Of a stretch of DNA of 64,000 bases, positions 52,399 to 60,996 are shown piece by piece (within the stretch, counting starts at the first letter, position 1; every line of letters starts with the position of its first letter). The DNA lies in contig CALABO010000015.1 in the NCBI GenBank assembly GCA_937885575.1, positions 1-64,000 of the forward strand. The letters are read 5' to 3'. The notes under the pieces were generated by a model. It was not told where the DNA came from and did not search any database. It saw nothing but the letters and a program-made list of their open reading frames with translations. The position numbers and the translations under genes were made by a program. The DNA comes from an uncultured Pseudomonadota bacterium. GTDB lineage: Bacteria; Pseudomonadota; Alphaproteobacteria; Rs-D84.

Positions 52399-54633
52399 AT
52401 GAACTTACTTATTGTTGAATCACCATCAAAAGCAAAAACAATCGAAAAATACCTTGGGCGCGGGTGGCGCGTTATTGCGTCTGTTGGGCATGTGCGCGAT
52501 TTGGTGCCCGAAAACGGCAGTGTTGATACCGAACACGATTTTGCAATGCGGTGGCAAATTATGCCGGGTAAAGAAAAACAAATAAAACTTATCACGGACG
52601 AGGTTAAAAAGGCCGATGCGGTTTACCTGGCATCCGATCCTGACCGCGAAGGGGAAGCCATTGCGTGGCATATACTTGATATATTAAATTCAAAAAAATT
52701 ACTTGGGAAAACCCCGGTTTATCGTGTTGCCTTTCATGAAATTACAAAAAATGCGGTGACGGAGGCGATTAAAAATCCACGCGAAATTGATTCTGATTTG
52801 GTGGACGCTTATTTGGTGCGGCGCGCACTCGATTACCTTATTGGATTTGAAATATCCCCGCTATTGTGGCGGCGCAACCTTGGGAAATCTGCGGGGCGCG
52901 TGCAATCGGTCGCGGTAAAGTTGGTTGTTGACCGCGAACGCGAAATCGAAGATTTTGTGCCAGTGGAATATTGGTCGGTCGGCGCCAAATGTGAATTTAA
53001 TAAAAAATCTTTCAATGCCGGACTTTCGTATTTTAACGGCGAAAAAATTGAAAAGATGACACTTAAAAATTCACATGATATTGATGCGATTTTATCAAGG
53101 TTAAAAACACCTCTATACGCCGGAATCAACCGTATAGACAAGAAAAAAGTGTCACACAAACCGTATGCACCATTCACCACAAGCACGCTGCAACAAGAGG
53201 CCGCGCGTAAACTTTATTTTTCATCAAAACGCACTATGTCGGTCGCACAAAAACTTTATGAAAATGGTTTTATTACATATATGCGAACCGATGCGACAAA
53301 TTTGTCGGCCGAAGCGGTTGGTGAAATCCGGAACTTTATTTCAAAGAATTATGGTAATAAGTTTTTACCCGCATCACCAAATGTTTATGTGACCAAGTCA
53401 AAGAACGCCCAAGAAGCGCACGAGGCAATTCGTCCAACGCACTTTGATAGCGCGGCGCACGAACTTGACGGCGATGAAAAGAAACTTTATGAATTGATTT
53501 GGAAGCGCACAATTGCGTGTCAAATGACCAATGCAGAATTTGATTCGGTTGCGGTTGATATTTTAACCGATGATAAAATTGCAACATTTCATACCGTCGG
53601 AACAACGCGGACTTTCGATGGTTTTATGGCGGTCTATGTCGAAGATAAAGATGATAGTGATGATGAAGAAAATGAAAAATTGCCGGCGCTTTCGGTTGGC
53701 GACCGTATCACTATTTCAGAAATAAAACCAGAACAACATTTCACACAACCCCCCGCACGATATACCGAGGCGTCACTTGTTAAAAAATTAGAAGAACTTG
53801 GTATTGGCCGGCCGTCAACGTATGCAACGATTATGTCAACGATTGTTGACCGTAATTATGTTGAACAAGATAAACAGCGGCGGTTTCATCCGACATCCGG
53901 CGGTTGGGTGATTGCGGCATATTTGGCAAAATATTTTGCGGACTTGGTTGATGTGAATTTCACCGCAAAAACCGAAGATACTTTGGACGATGTTTCAAAT
54001 GGAAATACGGATAAATTGGTCGCGCTAAATGAATTTTGGGGCGATACAAAACAAATGATTTCCGGCGCGCGCGATGTTAAGACAACGGAAATTATCGATG
54101 AAATAAATAAATTTATGACAAAGCATATGTTCGCCGATGGGAATAATAAATGTCCAAAATGTGGTGGCAAATTGGGCATAAAACTTTCAAAGTTTGGGCC
54201 GTTTATTGGTTGTGAAAATTATCCGACTTGCGATTACACCGCGCGCATGACACCAAATGACACGACGGAAAAAACGCAAACAAAAACAGAACCAAAAGAT
54301 TTAGGTGATGGAATTTCTTTCCGTATTGGGCGGTTTGGCCCGTATGTGACAGATGGCAAGAAAAATGCGGCGGCAAAAAAATATACATCTGATACAATCA
54401 CACTTGAAATTGCAAAAGAATTATTGGCGGGCGGAAAGCAAAAGGCGGAACCAATCGAAATTGGGAAAAATCCGGAAACAGATAAAATGATTTATTTTTA
54501 TCCAACCGGGCGTTATGGCGCATATATTTCAAGCAACAAGGTAAATGTTAGTGTCAAAGATAGGCCCGATTTAGAAACCGCAATTGATTTGATAAACAAC
54601 AAAAAACCAACGAAAAGATTTCGTAAAAAGTAA
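52399..54633 (+). CDS. topA: DNA topoisomerase I
   Basis: Type IA enzyme relaxing negative supercoils. The 744-residue protein starts with the TOPRIM motif I-V-E-S-P-S-K-A-K-T-I-E and the A-S-D-P-D-R-E-G-E acidic triad. The catalytic Tyr lies in I-T-Y-M-R-T-D, with H-E-A-I-R-P-T further on. One C4 zinc finger (C-P-K-C...C-E-N-Y-P-T-C) and two zinc-less C-terminal repeats (R-I-G-R-F-G-P-Y; Y-P-T-G-R-Y-G-A-Y) follow. It is shorter than E. coli TopA (865) because of fewer C-terminal fingers. Its stop overlaps dnaG by one base. Confidence 0.97.
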   Translation: MNLLIVESPSKAKTIEKYLGRGWRVIASVGHVRDLVPENGSVDTEHDFAMRWQIMPGKEKQIKLITDEVKKADAVYLASDPDREGEAIAWHILDILNSKKLLGKTPVYRVAFHEITKNAVTEAIKNPREIDSDLVDAYLVRRALDYLIGFEISPLLWRRNLGKSAGRVQSVAVKLVVDREREIEDFVPVEYWSVGAKCEFNKKSFNAGLSYFNGEKIEKMTLKNSHDIDAILSRLKTPLYAGINRIDKKKVSHKPYAPFTTSTLQQEAARKLYFSSKRTMSVAQKLYENGFITYMRTDATNLSAEAVGEIRNFISKNYGNKFLPASPNVYVTKSKNAQEAHEAIRPTHFDSAAHELDGDEKKLYELIWKRTIACQMTNAEFDSVAVDILTDDKIATFHTVGTTRTFDGFMAVYVEDKDDSDDEENEKLPALSVGDRITISEIKPEQHFTQPPARYTEASLVKKLEELGIGRPSTYATIMSTIVDRNYVEQDKQRRFHPTSGGWVIAAYLAKYFADLVDVNFTAKTEDTLDDVSNGNTDKLVALNEFWGDTKQMISGARDVKTTEIIDEINKFMTKHMFADGNNKCPKCGGKLGIKLSKFGPFIGCENYPTCDYTARMTPNDTTEKTQTKTEPKDLGDGISFRIGRFGPYVTDGKKNAAAKKYTSDTITLEIAKELLAGGKQKAEPIEIGKNPETDKMIYFYPTGRYGAYISSNKVNVSVKDRPDLETAIDLINNKKPTKRFRKK

Positions 54634-56243
54634 TGACAAAATATGATAATAATTTTACCGACCAATTGCGTGAACGACTTTCAATTGTCGATGTCGTGTC
54701 CCGTCGTGTACCGCTTGTTAAAAAAGGTCAAAATTATTGGGGATGTTGTCCATTTCATAATGAAAAAACACCGTCGTTTTCCGTCAATGAAGACAAGGGT
54801 TTTTTCCACTGTTTTGGTTGTGGAAAGCATGGCGATATTATTTCGTTCACTATGGAGTCCCAGCATATTGATTTCAAGGCCGCGATTGCGGAACTTGCGG
54901 ATATGGCCGGATTAAAATTGCCGGAATATAAACCAAAATCACAGCAACAAATTGATGCGGAAGAATCTTATATTTCTATTACTGCGGCGGCCGCAAAATT
55001 GTACGCAGAAAAACTTTTTACGCCCGATGGTGCGCATGCACTTTCATATATTCGTGGTCGCGGGTTTAGTGATGAAATGATAAAAAAATATGGTATTGGT
55101 TATGCGCCGAAAAACAATGCCATTTCAAATAAATTTGTAAATGTAAAACAAGATAAACTTATTGCGACCGGCCTTGCGCGGCGCAGCGAATATGGTATGT
55201 ATGATTTTTTCCGTGATAAATTAATGTTCCCAATTTTTAACGCGCGCGGGCAAATTGTTGCTTTTTCTGGGCGGTCACTCGACGGGTCGGAACCAAAGTA
55301 TATCAACACAACCGATACAGAAATGTTTCACAAACGGCAAACACTGTTCGGATTTAATTTTGCACGCGAAGCGATTCATCGCGCAAACCGCGCAATTATT
55401 GTAGAGGGGCAAATTGACGCGATTCAAATGCAATGTCACGGTTTTGGTGAAACGGTTGCGCCACTGGGGACCGCACTTACCGAAGACCATATTTCGATTT
55501 TATGCAAGGCGAACAGAAATATAATTTTTTGTTTTGATGGCGACGGGGCAGGGCAAAAAGCCGCCGCCCGCGCATGCGGAATAATTATGCCGTTCTTGCG
55601 CGACAATTCTGATGTACGGTTTGCATTTGTGACCGGTGGCAAAGACCCGGACGAAATTTTACGCAAGGGGAACACGGATGATATGAAAAAAATTATTGAT
55701 TCCGCGATTCCACTTGTTGATTTTTTATGGAACATCGCAAATAAAAACTTTTTAACAAATACGCCGGCGGGACGAACACAGGCGGAAAAGTTTTTGAAAA
55801 ATGAGTTACAAAAAATAACCGATAAAATGTTGCGTGCGGAATATGAACACGAATACGAATCACGCAAATTTAACAATTGGCATAAATGGAAAAAAACCGC
55901 AGAAACCGTGCGTATAGAAGTTCCGGAAATTGATACAATTGTTAAAAATACAATCATTTCAATCATAAATAAATATCCGACACTTGCCGAAAGGTATGGT
56001 GATTTTATCAGTAAATTTAATCTTGATTTTTCCGAAAATGTGGGTGATTGTGGTTTATCTTTTGATGCGGCGGAAAAATATTTAGTTTCTTTAAAATTGC
56101 AAAAATATATTGAAAGTTTGGAAAAACAAAAACGCGATTTGACCGTGCGTGGTCTTTCCGGTGAAAACGATGTAAACCAAGAAATCCGCCGTATAGATGA
56201 TGAACTGAATAAGATGAGAGAAAAGTTTGAACTTTTAGTGTAA
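54633..56243 (+). CDS. dnaG: DNA primase DnaG
   Basis: Synthesises RNA primers at the fork. The 536-residue protein has the CHC2 zinc-binding domain (C-C-P-F-H and H-C-F-G-C, about 38-65), the TOPRIM core with V-E-G-Q-I-D-A and F-D-G-D-G-A-G (about 255-315), and a helical C-terminal helicase-interaction region. The total is somewhat shorter than the usual 580-650. It ends within a TTAGTG tract. rpoD, its usual partner, is not in the window. Confidence 0.97.
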   Translation: MTKYDNNFTDQLRERLSIVDVVSRRVPLVKKGQNYWGCCPFHNEKTPSFSVNEDKGFFHCFGCGKHGDIISFTMESQHIDFKAAIAELADMAGLKLPEYKPKSQQQIDAEESYISITAAAAKLYAEKLFTPDGAHALSYIRGRGFSDEMIKKYGIGYAPKNNAISNKFVNVKQDKLIATGLARRSEYGMYDFFRDKLMFPIFNARGQIVAFSGRSLDGSEPKYINTTDTEMFHKRQTLFGFNFAREAIHRANRAIIVEGQIDAIQMQCHGFGETVAPLGTALTEDHISILCKANRNIIFCFDGDGAGQKAAARACGIIMPFLRDNSDVRFAFVTGGKDPDEILRKGNTDDMKKIIDSAIPLVDFLWNIANKNFLTNTPAGRTQAEKFLKNELQKITDKMLRAEYEHEYESRKFNNWHKWKKTAETVRIEVPEIDTIVKNTIISIINKYPTLAERYGDFISKFNLDFSENVGDCGLSFDAAEKYLVSLKLQKYIESLEKQKRDLTVRGLSGENDVNQEIRRIDDELNKMREKFELLV

Positions 56244-56422
56244 GAGGTTAGTGTTAGTGGGCGACACCCCGCCCTGTTCCACAGGGCACCCCTCTAGCCA
56301 GAGGGGAACTTTGCTCTCTGCAACACTTAGTAGATACCGCGTTAAATCACCCACAAAAAACGTTACACATTTTTTGTGGGACCTGATGCCGCGGTATGAC
56401 GATTTCTACTAACCACTAATCA
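56236..56422. repeat. composite repeat after dnaG: element copy G plus nested palindrome
   Basis: Hexamer tract 56236-56261; element copy G at 56263-56310; then a nested palindrome 56329-56410 with arms TACCGCG/CGCGGTA outside and CCCACAAAAAA/TTTTTTGTGGG inside; then an inverted hexamer tract 56404-56422. No coding content; it may also act as bidirectional terminator. Confidence 0.75.
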
Positions 56423-57048
56423 CACATTTTTAATTCGTGGTTGTCTTCGTCTTGGTCGATGCGTTTATTACGAATTTCTTGGGCGGCGTTTATTTTTTGA
56501 TGAAGCAAAACTATCTCTGGATGTTTTTCAAGTTTTTTATACATGTCTTCAAGTAATGAATCTATGCTTTCTATATCCGGCGCGTATATTGGCATAACCG
56601 AATTCATCGCGTTAAAAATAGAATTTTTTATATCGGGCGCCATATCCGTCAATATTGATAAATATGCATCGATATGTTTTTCTTCGTGTTTCAAAACCGC
56701 GTTATATGAACAAGAATTTTTTTTATGCGATTTATCTATTTTAACCAAAAAATTTTCATAACCAACGGTTGCATCAACACCATTTACAATTACACAATAT
56801 CCATCGCGTTCGGGAATAACATTAAAATCTATATTATATTTTTCCATAAAACTTGTTTCCGTGATTCCGTGCAATTTAAAAGAAAAATATTTTCCATCAT
56901 ATTCATCCATCGGGTCATCTGATAATTCAACCGTCTTGGTCCATTCGGGGTTTTTTATATTTACAAATGGTGTTTTTTTATATTGCACACAATCGTCGGC
57001 CAATACGGCAAAAGGCAATAAAATAAAAAACAGAATTTTTTTCAACAT
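56416..57048 (-). CDS. secreted protein with HExxH motif, linked to virB4
   Basis: A 210-residue protein with a signal peptide (K-K-I-L-F-F-I-L-L-P-F-A-V-L-A, cleavage after about residue 17). It has a mixed strand region (about 35-100) and a helical part containing L-K-H-E-E-K-H-I-D-A-Y (about 120-130), which fits the HExxH zinc-metallopeptidase signature. Two Cys flank the motif region. It resembles DUF922-type proteins in layout, but I cannot confirm the family. The ATG at 57048 is one base after the virB4 stop, so it belongs to the virB operon and may be a peptidoglycan- or effector-processing component. Confidence 0.72.
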   Translation of the reverse strand: MLKKILFFILLPFAVLADDCVQYKKTPFVNIKNPEWTKTVELSDDPMDEYDGKYFSFKLHGITETSFMEKYNIDFNVIPERDGYCVIVNGVDATVGYENFLVKIDKSHKKNSCSYNAVLKHEEKHIDAYLSILTDMAPDIKNSIFNAMNSVMPIYAPDIESIDSLLEDMYKKLEKHPEIVLLHQKINAAQEIRNKRIDQDEDNHELKMCD

Positions 57049-57049
57049 A

Positions 57050-59467
57050 TTAAATATCGCCCGCGCCTTGTTTTCTAAGGTATTCCGCAACAAACGCCGA
57101 ACCGAATTGGCGATAAAGTTCTTCGGCGAGCAGCACCGACGAACGACCGGATTCAAATAATTTCAACAAACTGCCCAATCCCCCAAGTTCGGTATTCAAA
57201 ATTACCGATTCATTATTTACCGGTCGCGACAATAACACCGCGCGTTTAAGGTTGGGGTAGGCCTTGCCTTGGATAAACGCCATTTCAAGTGGATTCAAAT
57301 TCCAATGTTCATAGTCCGCCGCGTCCGCCGCCGGATTACGGAAGAACATTATCGTTTGTGCCTGGCCACGGACAACATCGCCAATCCCCAGTTTATCCAA
57401 AACATTTGCGCGTTGGAACGCAACCATATACGCCTGGCGATTTTTGCGTCCTTCTTGGAGGCCGGCAATAAAATTATCGCGGAACATTTGGTTTTCAAGC
57501 ATCGGCGCGGTTTCGTCAATCATAATAAGTGACGGATTTCCACCGGAAACCGTTGTATTATTTATTCGGTGTAATATATATGAAATAACCGCGGGGGCAA
57601 GGACAGGGTCTTGCAAAATTTCGGTAAAATCGAAAGTGGTCAGGCGCGATTGCAGGTCCAGCGTATCGCTTTCTTCATTAAATATGTCGCCATATTGTAA
57701 TGGGTCAACCCATTTCTTTAACGCGGCACGCATTTTGCCGGCGGATGAAAAACAACTTTCCCAAAGATTTTTCAACATTCTGTCTTTATCAACCAAGTAA
57801 TCAAAATTCACCGAAACCGCGCGCGCAATTTCATCTTCGGAAAGTGGGTCAGATTGTTCGGAAATCATCGCCAACCATCGCCGCAAAAATCCGCGGTTTG
57901 CCGCCGTATCCGACATTTTTAATGGGTTCAGATGTGCAAGGAAATTTGTTTCATTTTTTTCTTTGCCTTGCATAGTCACATATCTTCCACCCGTCGCAAG
58001 TGTAAATATTTCCGCGCCTTTATTCCGGTCAAAGAAAAATGCCTTTAATTTCTGATGTCGCATTGATTGCGCAATAAGGAACGAGAATAATGTTGTTTTA
58101 CCACCGCCGGTCGGACCGATTGTAAGTGTATGTCCAACCGCCGCCTGTTTATCAGATACATGAAATTGGAATTGATATGGTGTGCCTTGGGCCGTCGGGA
58201 ATATAACAAGTGGCCCCGGACCCCAATCAGAATTTGATATGCCGCGTGGTGCGGATGACATCGGAATACTGATTGCCGCCGCGCGCGACAGCATTTTGAA
58301 AGTCCGCGGAAATGTATCAAAACCGGGGATAATTGAAAACCATGAAACTTTGGTTGCGAAACTTTCTTGGATTGGTGATACGCCGAATGATGCGGAAATC
58401 TTTTTGAATTCATCAACATGTTCTTTTAATTCAGATTCACTTTTCGCAAATATCATAAATAATGGATAATAATTTACAAGTGTTTGGTTCCCTGAAACAT
58501 TTTCATCCATAACCGATTCCGCGTTTGAAATTTGTTCTTCGGTAGAATCATTTTCTTTGTTTGCAACACTGCGGCGTTGGCGCATTACCGCCTCTACATC
58601 CGATGCACCCATTATTTTGAATCCGTTCATACAAATCATTTCGGTTTGAATGGTATTTACCGAATCAAAAAAATCTTCGTCCAAATAATCCGGTGCCGCA
58701 CGGAAAGATAAAAGTGCCGCAAAGTATTCATAATTACCACTTATATATTTAACAGTTCCGTTTGATAAAAATTCAACATCATCAACCGTTGCGTTTTCGG
58801 TGATTTTATCATCACATACCGCCGGCGCGGGTTTTGTTATTGGTGACAAGATACGGCCGAAAAACTTTGCCATATTGTCACGCGATTTATTTTCCAACAT
58901 TTGCGGTTTATACGGCGCAAGTATTGATTCGATATAATTTCCATACTGATTTAATTTATCACGCGCGTGCGCACCACGAACAGATAACACAATATAATAA
59001 TTGTTTAAAAATATTTTTAACCCTTGGGAATGCCATTTGTCGTAAATTTTTTGTAATACCGGTTGATCAAATTCATAGTCAGTATTTTCCGCAACCGCAT
59101 CACGAGTTGTAAAAAATCGCAATACAACATTTGGGTCGTGGATTTGGTTGAATAGTTGCGCACGCAGGTCAAGGAATTTCTCACGTTGTTCATCGGTCTG
59201 CATACTGGTTTGCACGCCGGCAACGGAATAAACACGAATTAAACAACCGTCACTTAGTTCAATCGAATTGTCGGTATAAACAGTTGTAAAAGGTATATAT
59301 TCAGCATAATGTTTATAGCCAAACTTTGGAAAAACATGTTTTACAATTGTCGGAACATACATCAATAAAACAATAAAAACAAAAATAACCGCGACCACCA
59401 TAATCGTTAATGTTATGGTGTTTGAAAATCCATTGCCGGCAAAATATTTGAAAAATTCAGGTATCAT
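57050..59467 (-). CDS. virB4: type IV secretion ATPase VirB4
   Basis: Inner-membrane-associated ATPase that powers type IV secretion and pilus assembly. The 805-residue protein has an N-terminal membrane segment (about 12-35), the VirB4 N domain, Walker A G-P-T-G-G-G-K-T-T, Walker B in S-L-I-M-I-D-E-T, and the conserved F-Q-R-A-N and F-F-R-N-P-A motifs. The length is typical. It overlaps virB3 by 4 nt. No virB6 follows, unlike in Rickettsiales; a secreted HExxH protein is there instead. Confidence 0.96.
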   Translation of the reverse strand: MIPEFFKYFAGNGFSNTITLTIMVVAVIFVFIVLLMYVPTIVKHVFPKFGYKHYAEYIPFTTVYTDNSIELSDGCLIRVYSVAGVQTSMQTDEQREKFLDLRAQLFNQIHDPNVVLRFFTTRDAVAENTDYEFDQPVLQKIYDKWHSQGLKIFLNNYYIVLSVRGAHARDKLNQYGNYIESILAPYKPQMLENKSRDNMAKFFGRILSPITKPAPAVCDDKITENATVDDVEFLSNGTVKYISGNYEYFAALLSFRAAPDYLDEDFFDSVNTIQTEMICMNGFKIMGASDVEAVMRQRRSVANKENDSTEEQISNAESVMDENVSGNQTLVNYYPLFMIFAKSESELKEHVDEFKKISASFGVSPIQESFATKVSWFSIIPGFDTFPRTFKMLSRAAAISIPMSSAPRGISNSDWGPGPLVIFPTAQGTPYQFQFHVSDKQAAVGHTLTIGPTGGGKTTLFSFLIAQSMRHQKLKAFFFDRNKGAEIFTLATGGRYVTMQGKEKNETNFLAHLNPLKMSDTAANRGFLRRWLAMISEQSDPLSEDEIARAVSVNFDYLVDKDRMLKNLWESCFSSAGKMRAALKKWVDPLQYGDIFNEESDTLDLQSRLTTFDFTEILQDPVLAPAVISYILHRINNTTVSGGNPSLIMIDETAPMLENQMFRDNFIAGLQEGRKNRQAYMVAFQRANVLDKLGIGDVVRGQAQTIMFFRNPAADAADYEHWNLNPLEMAFIQGKAYPNLKRAVLLSRPVNNESVILNTELGGLGSLLKLFESGRSSVLLAEELYRQFGSAFVAEYLRKQGAGDI

Positions 59468-59766
59468 GCGGCGATTCTCCGTGGAATTTTATTTCTTATC
59501 ATCTTTATTTTTGCAATCAAAATCTGGCCCAATTGCGGGTCGCGCCGCGAATAGTGCGCCAATATCATATGAACCAAGCAAACCGAGCCTATGAAAAACA
59601 ATGGATTTAGGTAATCATTCACTTTGTCCGGGAAAATAAACATGCCAATAGTATATAAAATAATGAAAATTATAAACTGAACCATAAAATTCAACACCGC
59701 CAAAGTATATGGCACATAAAACAGATGTGACGGATTCGCCAAAGCTTTTAGCACTTGTTGTTTCAT
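59464..59766 (-). CDS. virB3: type IV secretion protein VirB3
   Basis: A 100-residue inner-membrane protein with two hydrophobic segments (about 18-45 and 52-75), the N-P-L-F motif and a basic C-terminus (R-R-D-P), typical of VirB3. It overlaps virB4, and the virB3-virB4 pairing is conserved in P-type secretion systems. A promoter (TTGTTG, 17 bp, TATAAT) lies at 59799-59827, embedded in repeat motifs. Confidence 0.9.
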   Translation of the reverse strand: MKQQVLKALANPSHLFYVPYTLAVLNFMVQFIIFIILYTIGMFIFPDKVNDYLNPLFFIGSVCLVHMILAHYSRRDPQLGQILIAKIKMIRNKIPRRIAA

Positions 59767-59798
59767 TTTGTGTCGATTCTCCCCCCGTGGATATTTTT

Positions 59799-59827
59799 AT
59801 TATAACAATTTCAACATTTTTCAACAA
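59799..59827 (-). promoter_or_regulatory. virB3-virB4 promoter
   Basis: TTGTTG (59822-59827), 17-bp spacer, TATAAT (59799-59804) on the minus strand. The first two TTTTCAACA-type motifs lie across its spacer and -35. Confidence 0.65.
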
Positions 59828-59993
59828 GCATAAAAAATAAAAATATGTAATTGTTGAAATTGTTGAAAACTTGTGAACTTTTTAACACTTTTTCAACAAG
59901 GGTGATTTTTCAACAAAATTGCGGAAAACACCGGAAAAATTGAACAAAAATGTTGAAAACTTTGTTAAAATCGTGTTTTCAACATTTTCAACA
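59808..59993. repeat. iteron-like cluster of TTTTCAACA 9-mers
   Basis: Nine copies in 186 bp: plus orientation at 59808 (ATTTCAACA), 59818, 59890, 59907, 59976 and 59985; minus orientation at 59852 (TGTTGAAAT), 59861 and 59951. Seven are exact. Three pairs are direct tandem repeats with 9- to 10-bp period. The sequence is very AT-rich. It is a candidate replication origin (DnaA-box-like, one base from TTTTCCACA) or a multi-site operator for virB. Confidence 0.75.
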
Positions 59994-60026
59994 GGGTAAA
60001 TAACAACAACAAAATAAATATATTAT

Positions 60027-60054
60027 TTGATTTTTGTGAAAAACCGTTTATAAT
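60027..60054 (+). promoter_or_regulatory. rpmJ promoter
   Basis: TTGATT (60027-60032), 16-bp spacer, TATAAT (60049-60054). AAAAGGA then lies in front of the ATG at 60077. Confidence 0.8.
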
Positions 60055-60076
60055 ATCTGCGCAAAAAGGATTAGAT

Positions 60077-60211
60077 ATGAAGTTTTTGAGTTCTTTGAAG
60101 GCATGGAAAAAACGCGGGAATATTAAACAGGTTCGCCGTGGTAAACAGGTTATTTTGATGGACCCTGATAACCCAAAGTTTAAGGCGAAACAGGGTTTTA
60201 AGCGTAAATAA
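60077..60211 (+). CDS. rpmJ: 50S ribosomal protein L36
   Basis: A 44-residue gene. The protein begins M-K-F-L-S-S-L-K-A-W-K-K-R, has Q-V-R-R-G-K-Q-V-I-L and ends N-P-K-F-K-A-K-Q-G-F-K-R-K, matching L36. It has no Cys, so it is the zinc-independent (C-minus, YkgO-like) type found in many alphaproteobacteria. AAAAGGA lies 9 nt before the ATG, and a strong promoter and a terminator make it a single-gene unit. Confidence 0.92.
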   Translation: MKFLSSLKAWKKRGNIKQVRRGKQVILMDPDNPKFKAKQGFKRK

Positions 60212-60233
60212 TCCATTGTTTTATGCTATTTTT

Positions 60234-60270
60234 CGGCGTTTCTGTGATTTCAGAAATGCCGATTTTATTT
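60234..60270. terminator. terminator between rpmJ and the SufBD-like gene
   Basis: CGGCGTTTCTG / CAGAAATGCCG stem (one G-T wobble), loop TGATTT, followed by ATTTTATTT. It is placed to serve rpmJ, with convergent use possible. Confidence 0.75.
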
Positions 60271-60955
60271 AGAATAAATTAAAATCTTTTGTAAATGCTT
60301 CTATCATCGCATCTTTGACTTCGGCGCCCGATAGGCCGGCGGTGCGCAGGTAATTTTCTTGGGGCCCCGTCGCGTGCATCATATATGCACTGTGTTCGGC
60401 AAGTTCTGGAACGGATTTTATACGCTGTGATGGAACAAATTTTATTTTTGCGCTATTATCTGTTGTGTGGCCGGCAAGGCGAATGTCTGATTTTGCATCC
60501 GGACAATCCTTGTCTATAATCGCGGTCGCCGATATACGGGAATAACTGTTTTTATGTCCGATTATTTTTGTTTGAATCAAAATTCCGGTATTTGGTGCCG
60601 CGTGCTGTGCAATAATTTTTCCGGCAAAATCAGAGTAGTTTTTCACCATAATATGTCCGCGTAATTCAGAATTTTTCCCGGCGTTTTTGATAAAAATGTT
60701 CAAAAAACCCGGGAAATTATTTTCTAAATCGACGGTTAAAAATATTGGTTGGTCTTTGGCGGTTATATTTATATTTAGTGTTATTTCGCGTTCAATTTTT
60801 CCGATACATATAATATGCATGGGTAAATCGTATTTCTTTGAAAAAATTTCTGTTTCAGAAAGTGTCGATAAATCAGACCTAAAAACACCGTCAACGTAAA
60901 CCAATGTTTCGGACGGAAAGGTTTTTATATTGAATTTGTTCCACATGTATGACAT
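60269..60955 (-). CDS. SufB/SufD-family protein, short form
   Basis: A 228-residue protein of the SufBD family, which forms the scaffold of the SUF iron-sulfur assembly machine. The N-terminal part (V-Y-V-D-G-V-F) and a beta-helix-like middle lead to the family C-terminus: S-Q-R-I, a V-P-E-L-A-E-H-S-A stretch (asHxa-like), N-Y-L-R-T-A-G-L-S and E-V-K-D-A-M-I-E-A-F. It is about half the normal SufD length, and no other suf gene is present, so the role is uncertain. TTGAAA-17-TATAAT (60968-60996) ends 12 nt before the ATG at 60955, without Shine-Dalgarno. Confidence 0.78.
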   Translation of the reverse strand: MSYMWNKFNIKTFPSETLVYVDGVFRSDLSTLSETEIFSKKYDLPMHIICIGKIEREITLNINITAKDQPIFLTVDLENNFPGFLNIFIKNAGKNSELRGHIMVKNYSDFAGKIIAQHAAPNTGILIQTKIIGHKNSYSRISATAIIDKDCPDAKSDIRLAGHTTDNSAKIKFVPSQRIKSVPELAEHSAYMMHATGPQENYLRTAGLSGAEVKDAMIEAFTKDFNLF

Positions 60956-60967
60956 ATTTACACATAT

Positions 60968-60996
60968 ATTATAAAGGATTTTGTTATGGGTTTCAA
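60968..60996 (-). promoter_or_regulatory. promoter of the SufBD-like gene
   Basis: TTGAAA (60991-60996), 17-bp spacer, TATAAT (60968-60973) on the minus strand. It covers the ychF start codon (60986) on the other strand, so the two genes' 5' ends overlap. Confidence 0.7.

Larger units (their letters stand above)
59767..60076. other. 310-bp gene-free region between virB3 and rpmJ
   Basis: Holds the virB3 promoter, the 9-mer cluster and the rpmJ promoter. No open frame of note. Confidence 0.8.
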
